From Chionoecetes opilio (Eukaryota > Arthropoda > Malacostraca > Decapoda > Majidae), in NCBI GenBank assembly GCA_016584305.1, contig JACEEZ010019113.1:150750-214749 (forward strand): DNA of 64,000 nucleotides, written 5' to 3'. Position 1 is the first letter of the stretch; every line of letters begins with the position of its first letter. The position numbers were made by a program, and so were the translations under genes. This document shows positions 10,595-23,780 of the stretch, piece after piece. The notes below the pieces were generated by a model. It had not been told where the DNA came from and searched no databases. It saw only the letters and a program-made list of their open reading frames with translations.

Positions 10595-11576
10595 CAGGGA
10601 GGTCCCGAAGATACGAGCAGTTAGGTTCCACCTGGCATACTCGTAAAGCGAAATCTCGTATAACGAAACACATAACTAATGGTCAAATATAGGTTTGGTT
10701 CCAGGACCCCATCAATTAAAAGAAAAAAAAAAAAAAAAAAAGACATGTTTTTCAAGCTAAAATAAACTATAGCAAACACAACAAACACACAGCGTCTATA
10801 TTACCCACACTGTACTACCTATTCTGGAGAAAAAGCATTCTGAGAGAGAAAATAGCACACAAAATAACATAACTGCACATTAATTAAACATAAAACATGC
10901 ATAACAAGCAAAAAAGACGTTGTAATGTAGGGGACGCCACGTGATACAAGAGAAGGTAGTATAGCGGTCCCAAGGTTGGGGCCGCACACCTGCTAATTAC
11001 CCCTAAAGGTCAGGCCGTGCCATATGCTTAATTACACTTCAGGTCACGCCTTGCTAGGGGTGACCTGACTGCGGTCCCAAGGTTGGGGTCGCACACCTGC
11101 TAATTACCCCTAAATGTCAGGGCGCGCCATATGCTTAATTACCCTTCAGGTCACGGCTTGCTAGGGGTGACCTCACTGGGGTCAACCAAATCCCCCTTTG
11201 TCCAGCCTGGGAGTGGTAGGGCGCGCATTTTGAACTTGTTCATTTTACTCACCCCTATTTGAATGTCGTATCATTGGATTTTCGATCTCGTATATTGAAA
11301 ATGGCGCGCCATATGCTTAATTACCCTTCAGGTCACGGCTTGCTAGGGGTGACCTCACTGGGGTCAACCAAATCCCCCTTTGTCCAGCCTGGGAGTGGTA
11401 GGGCGCGCATTTTGAACTTGATCATTTTACTCACCCCTATTTGAATTGAATGAATGAATGAAAAAAACATTTATCATTGGATTTTCGATCTCGTATATTG
11501 AAAATAGACCCTAATTTACACCTCTCGTATCATCGGATTCTCGTATACCGAATTCTCGTATAACGGGACCTCCCTG
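10595..11576. mobile_element. TIR-1 DNA transposon copy 2, inverted orientation
   Basis: The ends CAGGGAGGTCCCGAAGATAC and GTATAACGGGACCTCCCTG are flanked by TA at 10593-10594 and 11577-11578. The uninterrupted target is visible at 44668-44669, where the same host repeat has a single TA. The interior has a tandem duplication: GGTCCCAAGGTTGGGG occurs twice (about 10967 and 11073), and a block beginning GCGCGCCATATGCTTAATTA occurs near 11124 and again near 11303. There is no transposase, so it is non-autonomous. Confidence 0.85.
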
Positions 11577-11770
11577 TATCTCTATCTGTTGCCTCAATTT
11601 CTTCAATGCCCAATGCTGCCAGATCCTCAATACACTGCCTCCATCTTCCTTGGCCTGCCCGGTGGACGGCGACCTGGAACTTCCACTCTAACAGCTCTCC
11701 CCAATGCCTGACCACCTTCTCTCCTCTTCACGTGCCCAAACCTCCTCAATCGCCTTATTCTCAGCACTAC
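11577..11770 (-). pseudogene. RTE-E LINE C-terminal fragment
   Basis: On the minus strand it encodes HWGELLEWK, then a GRWRQCIEDLAALGIEEIEA-like block, the extreme C-terminus of an RTE-like LINE protein. A better-preserved copy is at 44640-44840. Confidence 0.65.
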
Positions 11771-12332
11771 TTAGCTCATTCAATACACATTTTCTTGCCA
11801 TATTTTCTTCTATTTATTTTCATGATTTACTACATCCCTATGAATGAAATTACCTTCCTACATTATGTGGCTATATATTCAGTTCAATGGAGTAAGAAAT
11901 GTATGAGTGTATTTGTGATCACCCTGATCATGATTTTTTTTACTCTGATTAAAATCTATTAAAATCAAATTATTTAAGTAATTTTATTTAAAAAAACCCA
12001 CCTGATTTCCAGTAATACCATAATGCAGAGAAATGTCTAAACTCGACATGTTGCATACTGAATCTAATCTCATGTTAATCTGCTTACCCAGGGGGACCCA
12101 GCAAGGATTGACGATTGGCTACTGAAAGTAATGATGAACTCTATTATCAAGGCATTGTACAATGTTCTTACATTAATCAATAGTGTGTCCAAGAAAGACT
12201 CGGACAAGAGATGAGCAAGGTCAAGGCCAGTAGTGCAGCCAGGGGGGTGGGGCACGAACCGAACCCCCCCCCCCCCCGAAATGTTTCTGTAAGTTCGAGA
12301 ATAGATTGGAAATCATACATGTCAAATACTTC
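11771..12332. other. No gene recognised
   Basis: AT-rich sequence with a poly-C run near 12267-12280. There is a plus-strand chance frame at 11606-11962 but no domain, repeat match or splice evidence. Confidence 0.4.
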
Positions 12333-12336
12333 TTAA

Positions 12337-12534
12337 CCCCTTCACGCCCAGATCTTTCCTTTGCTATAAAAAAATGTATATTGTCGAGCCATAAAATTAC
12401 AAAAACTAACTGAATATACCAAATTAGCTAGTGGACAAGGAATAGGTCATATCTATAAACTATTGTTTATATTATTTAAAATCGTCTAATGGTGGCCTAA
12501 TTACAATGGAAATTACGTTGTGGGTCTCAACGGG
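12337..12534. mobile_element. piggyBac-type MITE, copy 1
   Basis: Preceded by TTAA (12333-12336) and starting CCCCTTCACGCCCAGATCTT; the right end is decayed (CAACGGG, then ATAA). It shares its length of about 200 bases and its sequence with the copies at 51772, 52061, 53125 and 61114. TTAA targets with termini starting CCC are characteristic of piggyBac. It is non-coding. Confidence 0.8.
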
Positions 12535-12627
12535 ATAAGTCCAGGGTGTAATACTCTGTATGTCACATGTTTGGGGAACTGAAAGAATTTGTAATTCTGG
12601 GTAGAAAGACTTCTATTGACACATATA

Positions 12628-14132
12628 CAGGGAGGTCCCATTATACAAGCATTCGATATACGAGAATCCAATGTGTAAATTAGGGTCTATTTTCAATATA
12701 CGAGATCGAAAATCCAATGTTACGACATTCAAACTGGGGTGAGTAAAATTACCAAGTTATTTACTAAAGTAAATTACAAGTTATTTACTAAAATTATAAA
12801 CATTTACTGACTACATATATGATTTTACCTAAGGTTGTACGATAATCAATCTGAAAATAACGTGCAGACTGGCCAACGACTGCTCGAGACTGGTATTAGC
12901 AGAGGTAGGAAGTCTCCAGGCTCGCTTATTATTGTTTGGTATGCTATGAAATATAATTTCTCTAGGTGAATGTAGACATATGATTGCATTTGGATGGATA
13001 TCATTCATATATATGAGTAAAGAGATGAAATACAAGCAAGGGACTCATCCACGTCTGGCAGCACGGCCTTTGGTAGCAGCAGCAGCAGCATGAGCCAGCC
13101 CATGAAGCCCGTGAGGTGGATATCAACACCATTAGACCAAGGGAGATAGATGTCTTTGGTAATATTTAGTAGGGGAGCGAGAACCCCTTGAGGAATCCTA
13201 TGATCCCTGGTGATATCCTATGGTGCTGTCACAGGCGTGGGAGCTGACTGTCTTCAGGAAGGCACAGGTGAGGCGGATGACGGCGGGTTTTTACTCAAAA
13301 GTTTTGAGTGGCGGCGCCGCTGGAGCCGCCACAGTAGGTTTGGGCAGGATTAAACGTCTTATTACTCGTTATTATACAACTTAGTGATTATGGTGTGATG
13401 TTATATACACGTATCATTATCTATATCAATGTAGCACCGTGTTTCACCTTAAATAAGGGTGATTTAAAAATGTTATGATGAGGCGCGACTGGCGGGGCAG
13501 AGTGATGGAGAAAAATTCTTGCCGCGGGGCCGCCCCATGACACGAATATTCACTATTTCAACCCACATACACACCTTCTACCACCAAAACACTAGCAACA
13601 CAGGCTCCTTACTTATATATCTTACTATCTGATACATTAAAACTCCTTAAAACGCAAGCATTCCAAATAAAACGAGAATTAGTTTGAGATGACGGGGACA
13701 AGGCGGAGAGAGGCAGTCTGGCATGCCATTCTTGCCCGGAAATATGTCTCGCTGACTTGTGATTGGTCGAAAAGTTTTAAAAACAGTTTATCATTGGCTG
13801 GTGACTGATGATGAGCTTGATGACATCATTTATGTTTTATGTTTAATTAATGTGCAGTTATGTTATTTTGTGTGCTATTTTCTCTTTCAGAATGGTTTTT
13901 CTACAGAACAGGTAGTACAGTGTAGGTAATATCGACGCTGTGTGTTTGTTGTGTTTGCTATAGTTTATTTTAGCTTGAAAAACATAGATTTTTTTTTTTT
14001 TTTTAATTTGATGGGGTCCGGGAAAACCAAACCTATATTTTACCATTAGTTATGTGTTTCGTTATACGAGATTTCGCTTTACGAGTATGCCAGATGGAAC
14101 CTAACTGCTCGTATCTTCGGGAAACCCCCCTG
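12628..14132. mobile_element. TIR-1 DNA transposon copy 3, 1.5 kb
   Basis: Starts CAGGGAGGTCCCATTATACA and ends in a decayed CTCGTATCTTCGGG, then AAACCCCCCTG, with TA on both sides. It is colinear with the copy at 40275-41881. It contains an (AGC)n run near 13080 and a block near 13190-13290 (CCTGGTGATATCCTATGG, AGGAAGGCACAGGTG) shared with TIR-2 elements. There is no transposase frame. Confidence 0.8.
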
Positions 14133-14513
14133 TACTTTATAAGACTTACTTTACTTTATGTGTGAGCATGGATGAAGCCAAAAGTTTATCAAACATTGAA
14201 ACTATTTGGAGGGGTGGCAAGATGGGTGATTTAGTTATACAACAATGTGCATGGTGAAGTGCAATGTGTTTTTAAATTTCTTATGGTACATCTAATATAA
14301 TTTGTTCACCTGGAAAGGATGGTGGGCGAAGGGACAGGTTTAGCGAGAAGAGAGAGAGGAAGGGAGGTGGTGAACAAGAGAGCTGGATGCCTGGGTGTGT
14401 AGGGATGGAGAGGGGCATATGGAGACTATGATGTAGGCAATTTCTTAGAGGGGCTTGTCAGAAAAAGGCATGCGAGTAGATACATTGACAACTGAATGCT
14501 GACTGTCTTTCAG
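14133..14513. other. Intronic or upstream spacer before the first confirmed RDM1-like exon
   Basis: No repeat match. A short ATG-led frame near 14168 cannot splice in phase into the exon at 14514. The last bases (CTGACTGTCTTTCAG) form a strong acceptor. Confidence 0.45.
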
Positions 14514-14603
14514 GATGTGGACGTGATCAAGGTGCCGCAGGACCAGGGCCACCAAATGTATGTGTCAAGCTTCTGCTGGGACGGCACTCAGGAGGACGTG
14601 GAG
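14514..14603 (+). CDS. RDM1: RDM1-like exon a: start of the RRM
   Basis: Thirty codons between acceptor CTGTCTTTCAG and donor GAG|GTGAGG, phase 0 on both sides. It encodes VIKVPQDQGHQMYVSSFCWD and TQEDVE. The MYVSSFCW part is the RNP2-like first strand. There is no ATG upstream of that strand in this exon, so the translation start must lie in an earlier exon. Confidence 0.8.
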
Positions 14604-17600
14604 GTGAGGGTTTTATTTACGTAAATGGATATCCGTGGGTGTGTATTATATGCTGTAGGTTTTTACACGTATCCACACTAATGGACTATTTGATGAGCCT
14701 AGTAGTTTGTAAAAGCTATAAAAACTGTATTGGGATGGAGGTCTAGTTTGTAGTATTGTTCAAACTGTTTCAAGTATCTCCCCTCAGTGTTATCAATGAC
14801 AAACACACTGCTCAACCAACCCTCCTGGTACCTCTGTCACATCAAGGAACCATCGTAATTAAGGCATCCTAGACAATCAATCAATCATTGGGGGCATATG
14901 CCGGGGGGCGCGTCGCCTCGCCCACCCTACTACGCCACTCCTAGGGGTCACCACGCGTGAGTCCCCATGAAGGCTCCCATCCTATACCAAGCAGCTCTCG
15001 ACAGGAAACATCAACTTGCCCCAGCCACGAGCCTTGTGGGGGCCCCATTGGCCTCCTCCAAGCCGGATTGTCTCATACAGATACAATCCGATGGGAAGGA
15101 TCGATTTCAGGGTAACGTGCGCTGGCGCTGACGTTAATTGCGCTGACGGACTATGCAGGTAAAAGGCCTCGATTCAATCTCCCCGGCGCAATTGCTGATT
15201 TGACACGTAATCTCCCAGCGATACCCCATGATTCTGCGAAGACATTTATTACCAAAGGCATCGATTCGCCTCTTCAAGTTGCTATTAGTGTCCTTTGTCT
15301 CACACCATAGAGTAAGACGGGGATCAAAAAAACGACTTGAAGATCCGGATCGTTGTCCTTCTGCAGAGGTCCCCGACAACGCCAAATACTCGTGCTGAGC
15401 GAATCCATAAAAACCGTGGGCTTGCCAATCCGCCGTAAGACTTCTTGGAAGTAACACCCGTCATTATGGACTGCACTACCAAAGGGACACTAGGGTCCCG
15501 CATAAAGCGTGTTCGCATAAAGTGTTTCCCCTATAAAGTGAACGACCTAGAATTTTTTTTTTTTTTTTTTTAAATAAATAAATTTCCAAAATTTTTGTTA
15601 GGAACGAATTTGATCATATAGAACGATTCCGCCATCAAAGTAGGGCAATCCCAGGAGTTCTCATATAGAGCCCCGAAATATCGTACATAACAAAGTTTGT
15701 GTCCCTGGCATGGGGTGAGTGGGGCACGGCGGCGGCGTGTCGCCACGGAGGGTGGGGTGAGGGTGGCATGAGGTGGGGAACGGCGGGGAGCGACCACGCA
15801 GTTCTCGTCCATTATTACCAAAAAAAAACATTCTGTGAAGGATATATGTTGTGGGTCCATTCACAATATCATGTTATCGTAATTTATTGATGGCTTTTTA
15901 TTCGAGGGTACACTTTCGTTGCTGTTGTTGTTTTAGGGCTGCGAGGATCCCTTGGGGAACACTATGAGCCCTGGTGATGTCCTATGATGCTATCACAGGC
16001 GCGGTATTTGACCCTTTTCCCCCTCAGGAAGGCACAGGTGGGGCGGATTGCAGCGTGTTGCCGTGAGGGGCGGACCCCCAGCCGCCGCTAGCAGGGTGGG
16101 CTGCTCAAACAAAGGTGGTGATGTTCAGGGCGAGGAGTTGGGGAGCGTACACTACACGGTGGGAGTGGAAGCGCGGAGACTGCAGCAGAAAGTGTTCAAT
16201 AGTCTCAGTGACGTTCCTGCATCGGGGGAACTTTCGTTGTTGCGAGTTTGTTACAAGTTATCAGCTGTGATCGGGCGATCCCCCATCGATTGGGGGGACG
16301 ATGAGGACCTACAAGATGCCTTGGAAAACCCTCGCTCCCTGTAGATAATGCCTATCAGATTTAAGGTAAGCAACAATATGCCTATTTCATCATTTATATG
16401 CATAATTATCATTTTTATATGTTTTGATATGGGATGGGTGTGAATGAGTATAAATGTACGGGTATGCACGGGAGGACCGATCGACCAATATCTATTTTTC
16501 CCATAGGTTATGTGTTTCACATAAAAAGACCTCATTTATCGGGCCAATTTTCGTTTTATGGGGGACCCTAGTGTATGTAAAACTTTTCAAGATATCAATG
16601 TTCCTGCTGCATGCATGAATAGACTGTACTGTTTCATCTAATAAGCCTCCAAACACCTGGACCTTGGTCTTGAGCTAGGAGACCTCAGGTCCCAAAGGCT
16701 TTGCCTCCTCGTGCAGCGCCTCGAGAGCCATCACCAGGACCTCAAGCGACTCGGCAAAGATTACTGCATCACCGGCAAAAATAAGATCTGTGATGTTGGT
16801 ATTGCCGAGGGATGCTCCACAATCACTTTGATCTACAACTTTACCCAATACCCAGTCCATACAAGTGTTGAAAAGTGATGGGGCAAGGACGCACCCTTGC
16901 CTCACTCCTGTATTCACAGGAAAAAAGCTGGATACACATCCCATACACTTCACAGCACTCTCAGTCCCTGAGTACAGGCATCAACCCAATAGTCCTTGCA
17001 GGAATCCCGCGAAGTCGCAGAAGATCCCAGAGTGACTCACGATGCACTGAGTCAAACGCCTTCTTGAGATCAACATAGGCTGCAAGCATCCCCTGTCGAA
17101 ATTCACGTCGGCGTTCCACCAGGACACGCAGCGCTAGGATACGGCCCATTGTTGACTTACCAGGCGTGAACCCTGATCCATGGTGTCTGGTCAGGGTTGT
17201 CTCCTGCTACTGGTAACATGTAACCCAGTACAACCAGCCGCATGGTCGGATCGTCGGCGACTAAACCGGCTACCCCACTGGTTCTACCAGAGAGGAGGGT
17301 GTGCTGGAGACCCAGATGGACTAAGACTAAGACCATCTTTAAGGACAGATGAACTCATTATTGAGTCAATGGCCATCCAGCCCCATGGGTGAAATAGTGG
17401 GAAGCCTGGGGTTAATTCCTACAGGGGATCTGTGTCCCTGGCCACGGTGAGCAGTAAGGCCAATACCTGAAATAGATTGGTTGGGGATGGACTTGCACCC
17501 CATCCCTGTAAAAATCAACTAGCCACAAACATAATAAGAGGGGGTGTGGTAACCGGGCCTCAGACCCTGTTTTGCCGGGGGGGCCGACCATGCAGACCCT

Positions 17601-20600
17601 CCAATGCCGATGCAAGGGGGGGGGGGGGGGGTCTGCCTATGGCGAGTGCGGGGCAAAGCCCTCGGGAATCCCGCACTCTAAATCGAGTGGTAGGGCCCCC
17701 TAGCCCAACTTTTTCTTAATGGGAGTGGCCGGGGCGGTGCAGAGGCGGCGCCTGCCCGTCGAATCACTCCTGGGATAAACCTACGGAGGGTTCTTCGTGT
17801 GTGTGCTGTCTTGAGTGTTAGGAGTAGTTTATAGTATAAGGATTATAGGACACAATTAATGTATGGTGATGGTATTTATTTCAGTTCTTTGTGTTTCAGA
17901 TATTGGTGCCTTTATTGTACGGAATAAACTTAAGAATTAAGAAGTGTATCCAAAACCCCAGGAAGGAACAGCAAAGTGGCGACGAGGATCTACTAGAACC
18001 ACTTCAAACAACTTCGACGAGTACCAACTTCTTCTGTGTGTGCACAAGATGGCACATGCAATTCCCACGTTACAACTGCTCGAGTTTGATGACACCAACC
18101 AAGAACAGGCATGGACTAATTGGATTGAACATGCTGAGGATGCGTTTCTGGCTTTTAGTATAACCGAAGATGCTAAGCGTTTAGCACTCCTCCGGTTCTA
18201 TGGGGGAAAGAAACTGAAAGAGGTCTTCAAGACTTTGACACCGGAGATACCAACAGGCCAAACAGAGCCCACATACAAAACAACCAAAGTGGCACTAAAT
18301 GCTTACTTCGTTGAGAAAACCAATGAGGTATTCGAGCGACACAAATTTAGGATGCTTGCACAGGAGCCTGGCGAGGCAACACACAGCTATGTAACTCGCC
18401 TACGTACGCAAGATGCTAAATACAGCTTCGCCCAGTATAACCTCGACAAAGCCATCATCGACCAGCTGACGGAGAAATGTACTTCCAACAAAATGAGACG
18501 AGCATACCTGAAAGAATCAGACATGACAGTGCAGAAAGCCCTTCAACTAGCTTATACATATGAAGCAACAGAGGCTCAAGCAAGTCAGATGGAAAAACAC
18601 GAGGAAGAAGGCATCAATATCCACAAGGTCACTACGAAATACAAGCAACAACAAAGAAACATCTGGGAGAAAAATAGGAGACAACAAGAAGATGACACGG
18701 CACGTAAACAAACAATGAAATGTTTCGGATGTAATGGCTTTGATCACATACACGGTCAGAAAAAATGCCCGGCATATGGGAGAAAATGTAACCACTGTGG
18801 AGTCATGAACCATTTCGCAACAGCCTGTATGAAGAAACGTTACAGTCGGAAGGAAAAGGTCAACTTCTTGAAGGAAGATAATTCATCCGACGACGATGAT
18901 CATGTGCAACACGTGTCGTCAAAACACTCAAGCAACACAGACAGCGACTCCTATGTATTCAGGGTGAAATTCGACGCTTCCTTGGAAGAACAAGTCCTTA
19001 TAGACGACATCCCCATTAAAATGCTGATCGATTCAGGTGCAAATGTCAGCCTTCTGGATGGCGACACTTTCGACCGGGTCACCCAGCTACGTCCGAACAT
19101 TGTACTCAAACAGACGAAGATGGAACCAAAAGCTTATGGAGACATCCCCATACCACTGAAAGGGGAATTCTTTGCAACATTGACTAATGGATCAACAAGG
19201 ATTGCACACAAAATGTTGGTTACAAAAGCACGTCAAGGAGGTAACATCTTGGGTAAACGGGCCAGTACAGAACTGGGCTTCCTGACAGTCCAACAGGCGA
19301 AGACTGTGAGTGTCAAGGGAATCCCACCGTCAACAAAGGAAATACTGGATCGCAATCTACCAGCCCTTGATGGTCTAGGAAGAATGAAAAACTTCCAACT
19401 CAAACTCAAGATCGACGACAGCATCCAACCTGTGGCACAGCCACCCCGCCGAGTGCCATTCCACCTACGAAGAGCAGTTGAACAGAAAATCCAGGACATG
19501 CTGGACAAGGACATCATCGAGAGGGTGGAGGGCCCGACACCGTGGGTCTCTCCATTGGTGACAGCACCAAAACCAAATGGAGACATCAGAATATGTGCCG
19601 ACCTCCGGATTGCAAACAAAGCAGTGAAACGCACACACCATCCGATACCGACAGTGGAACAACTACTGAGTGAGGTGAAGGGGGCAAAAAAGTTTTCCAA
19701 GGTGGATCTCAACTCATACTACCATCAAATAGAGTTGACCCCTGAATCAAGAGACATCACAGCATTCTCATGCGACTCTGGTATCTACAGATACAAAGTG
19801 TAGGTCATGGGCATAACTTCAGCAGCAGAGGAAGGGCAACGTCTACTACAACAGATCATCCAGAAATGTCCGAACTGCCGGAACGGTGCGGACGACATCC
19901 TCATCTGGGGTAAGGACACCGAAGAACATGACAAAGCCTTAGAAGCAGTACTGCAGACATTGAAAAACAACAACCTGACCATAGCTCAACACAAGAGCGT
20001 GTTCCACAGGGATGAAGTTGAATTCCATGGCTTCATGGTGTCCGATAAGGGCATCAAACCTACAGACTCAAAAATCGAGGCAGTCAGAAACTTTGTACGC
20101 CCAGAGACGGTCCAGGAAGTCCGCAGCTTCCTGGGTCTGATCAATTACCTAACCAGATTCATTCCACGACTCGCACCACTCAGCGAACCTCTGAAGAACT
20201 TGACTAGAGCGAACAACAAGTGGAGATGGACAGAGGAGGAGGAGGAGTGTTTCAAACAGCTGAAAGACTGTCATACATAGCGAAGCACTCATACACTTCG
20301 ACCCACAACTGCAAACGTCGCTCATTGTGGACGCCAGTCCAGTGGGACTGGGGGCTATCCTCTGCCAAAGCCATCAAGGCGCACTCAAGCCTGTCAGTTA
20401 CGCCTCCAGGACCCTGACGAATGTCGAACGCCGGTATTGCCAATTGGAAAAGGAAGCGCTAGCCATAGTATGGGCATGTGAAAAGTTCCACCTTTATCTG
20501 CATGGGAAAGAATTTGCCATCATGACCGACCATCAAGCACTGACAACCATTTTCAATCCCAAGGGCAAGCCGTCCGCACGTGTACTACGATGGATCCTAC

Positions 20601-23600
20601 GCATGCAACAGTATGATTACACCGTACAACACATCAAAGGAAGTGAAAATCCCGCTGACATACTGTCAAGACAACCTCTGAAGTATCACGGGGAGGTTTC
20701 AGCTGAAGAAAAGCTGGCGGAAGGATTTATTAACCACATTGTGGCCAACAGCGTTCCAAAAGCCCTCCCTCTATCAGAAATAGTGGGAGAATCCAAACAA
20801 GATCCGATCCTTAGGGCGATAGAGGAAGCGATCCAAACGAATGATTGGACCAACAAGGTGACGGAACCGTTCAAACATGTAAGGAGCGAACTGACAACAA
20901 AACGTGGTGTGGTAGTGCGCGGATCCAGAATTGTCATCCCCAGAAACTTACAACAGCGCACGTTGCAACTGGCGCACGAGACCCACATGGGAATGGTAAA
21001 AACAAAAGCACTGCTCCAGGCCAAGGTGTGGTGGTCCAACATGGACAAAGATGTGGAAGAAACCGTAAAACACTGCATACCATGTGCTAGTCTGGACCCA
21101 AGAAAACAAGCCAATCCTGTGAACATGGCAATGATGAATGGGCCTTGGGAAGTGATCCACATTGATATCTGTGGACCATTCCCGAGTGGAGACTACGTAA
21201 TTGGAATAATTGATGCAGGCTCCAAATGGCCCGAAGCTTTCATAGTCAAATCCACCGATACGAACACGGTTACCTCCATTCTAGAGAGATGTCTTTGCAC
21301 ACATGGCGTTTCCGCAGTTATTGTATCAGACAACGGACCGCAGTTCAGAGCTAAAGAATTTAGCCGGGTTTGCGATGAATGGGGAATGCGACACCAGAAG
21401 GTTACACCTTATCACCCTCAAGCTAACGGAGAAGTTGAAAGATTCTTCGCAACCATATTGAAAGCCATCCGAGCTCTGAACACAGAAGCGAAAGACTGGA
21501 GACGGCACCTGGACAAGTTCTTACTACACTACAGGAGCACCCCACATACTATGACAGGAGAGACTCCAGCCAAGCTCCTTCTGGGTAGAGATCTAAAAGT
21601 GAAGCTACCACAACTGCAACACAGCGAAGAGAATCAGAATTGGGAGGCGGCACGGCAAAAGGATCAGATGGAGAAATACAAACTGAAGCTTCGAACAGAT
21701 ACCAAAAACAGAGCCAAGCCAACCCAGATAATGCCAGGAGATAAAGTGCTCCTGAAACAACATAAACACGATAAGCTCACCACGAGATATGATCCCAAAC
21801 CTTGGGAAGTTTGGGAAGTTGGGAAGGAACGGAGAGGGGACTCGGCCATCATCCAACGAGGAGAGAAGAGGATACTGCGCAGCACATCACAGATGAAGAT
21901 GATTCCAGAAGGGACAATCAGCAGATGGATAGAGGAGGATGAAGACGGTGACGATCCTTATGATGGACACCTGTCCCACAGTCAGAGATTAGGAGAACAT
22001 GAGAACAGACAATGCGGAACATCAGGCGAGGGCGAAATCCAACAGGGTGAACGAGATGAAGGAAACGAGGAGGAAGCTCTAACCACCAGACGGCCCAGAC
22101 GCACAACAAGACGACCACTGAGATATCAAGATGGAGCTGACGATTCTGACAACGATGAGGAAGGTGCAACTGGAGACGCAGGACATGAAACCATTAGACA
22201 AAACTAGCGTCTTGAATTGAAGGAGAAGGAAGATGTGCTGTCTTGAGTGTTAGGAGTAGTTTATAGTATAAGGATTATAGGACACAATTAATGTATGGTG
22301 ATGGTATTTATTTCAGTTCTTTGTGTTTCAGATATTGGTGCCTTTATTGTAAGGAATAAACTTAAGAATTAAGAAGTGTATCCAAAACCCCAGGAAGGAA
22401 CAGCAAAGTGTGGGCTCTTGGAACGTTCTGAGCCTCTTAGACTATCGTCTACTACCTCTCCTATCAGGCGAGCTCAGTAGGCTGAGGGTGGATATAGTGG
22501 GACTCTCTGAGACGAGGAGGCCTGGCAGTGGCGAGCCTAGCAGTGGGGGTTACACCTACTACTTGTCCGGCATAAGAAATGGTCACCGTGTTCGGGGAGT
22601 AGCTACAGGCATCTCCAGTAAACTGCAGCCGTCAGTTGTTGAGATTACTCCGGTTGATGAGTGTATACATGTAATGCGGGTGAGGATGAAACACACTCTG
22701 GGTTTCATGTCTCTTGTTGCAGTGTACGCTCCTACCGAGGTGCGTGAAACTGAAGAAGATGTTCTACGCCAAACTCGACTCTGTATTAGACCAGTGTCCT
22801 CCTCGGAACACACTCATTGTCTTAGGCAACTTCAATGCTACTACTGGCACTGTGAGAGATGGCTACGAGTTATGTGTTGGTCCCCATGGCTCCGGTACCA
22901 GAAACATTAACAGTTCTCTGCTTCTGAATTTTGCAAGGTCCAGAAGGTTGAGAATTGCAGGTTCTTGGTATCAGAGACCAGAGCTGCACCGCTGGACATG
23001 GTATAGTAATGCCGGAGGGGTAGCTAAGGAGATCGACCGCGTCCTCGTTAGCACTCGTTGGAGGATCCTCCAGAACTGCAGGGTTTACCGGAGTGCTGAG
23101 TTCTTTGGAACAGATCACAGACTTGTTGTTGCTACACTTAAAGTAATCGTCCAGACCCTTTTTTTTTTTTCCTAATTATGTTGAATGTACACACAAACCT
23201 CGTTTTCCCGGACTAATAGGGGGGAGCACTGGTCCGGGAACCGCAAAAGTCCGGGAATCACAACAGTTCGATGCCTTTTTTTATTTTTTATTTTTTATTT
23301 TTTTGCACAACAAAAATGGGTAACACAAAGCCCGCTTAGTTGCCAGTCCCTATAAAGAAGACAGTAAGAGAATTAAATTTAAAAAAACCCACATTAACCA
23401 CCCCCGGACGTTTATCCTACTCTAGTATTTACTGTCTGGCAACCACCAATATCAACTACCCCACTGCGGACTTTTACGACCCCTGAGCATGCTGCCACCT
23501 GGCGGGAGGCAGCAGACAGTGTTCAATAGTCTCAGAGATGTTCCTGCATCAGGGGCAGTGGGAGTCAGGGGACTGACGGAGGCCGTGCAGGTGAACCGTG

Positions 23601-23745
23601 AGTGTCGTGTGCCCAAATGTAAACAATACGACCGCTGAGCATGCTGCTACCTGGCGGGAGGTGCGGACACTGACCAGGGGTGACAGGAGACGCTCGGACC
23701 GCCGGACAACTTTGTCAATTTACGAACAGGACCAGGCATTTCAAC

Positions 23746-23780
<35 letters not shown>

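Larger units (their letters stand above)
17800..22410 (+). mobile_element. Ty3/gypsy-like LTR retrotransposon inserted in LINE-C
   Basis: Two near-identical LTRs enclose one gag-pol unit in the order gag, protease, reverse transcriptase, RNase H, integrase, which defines the Ty3/gypsy superfamily. A purine-rich tract (GAAGGAGAAGGAAGA) precedes the 3' LTR. The likely target duplication is GTGTG, but the flanking GT repeat makes this ambiguous. Removing the element restores the LINE-C endonuclease frame (CTTCGTG joined to TGGGCTCTTGG). The LTRs are near-identical, yet the coding region has a stop and a frameshift. Confidence 0.85.

Noticed and set aside
14166..14260. ATG-led short frame just upstream of exon a as the RDM1-like start
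   Set aside because: Its only nearby donor leaves in a phase that would put a stop codon into exon a.
17600..17640. Run of about 20 G as a telomere-like or G-quadruplex regulatory site
   Set aside because: It is a homopolymer in the LINE-C leader and there is no periodic G-tract pattern; it may partly be a sequencing artefact.
20686..22169. Minus-strand frames opposite the gypsy pol region
   Set aside because: They are shadows of the real plus-strand RNase H/integrase frame and have no domains.
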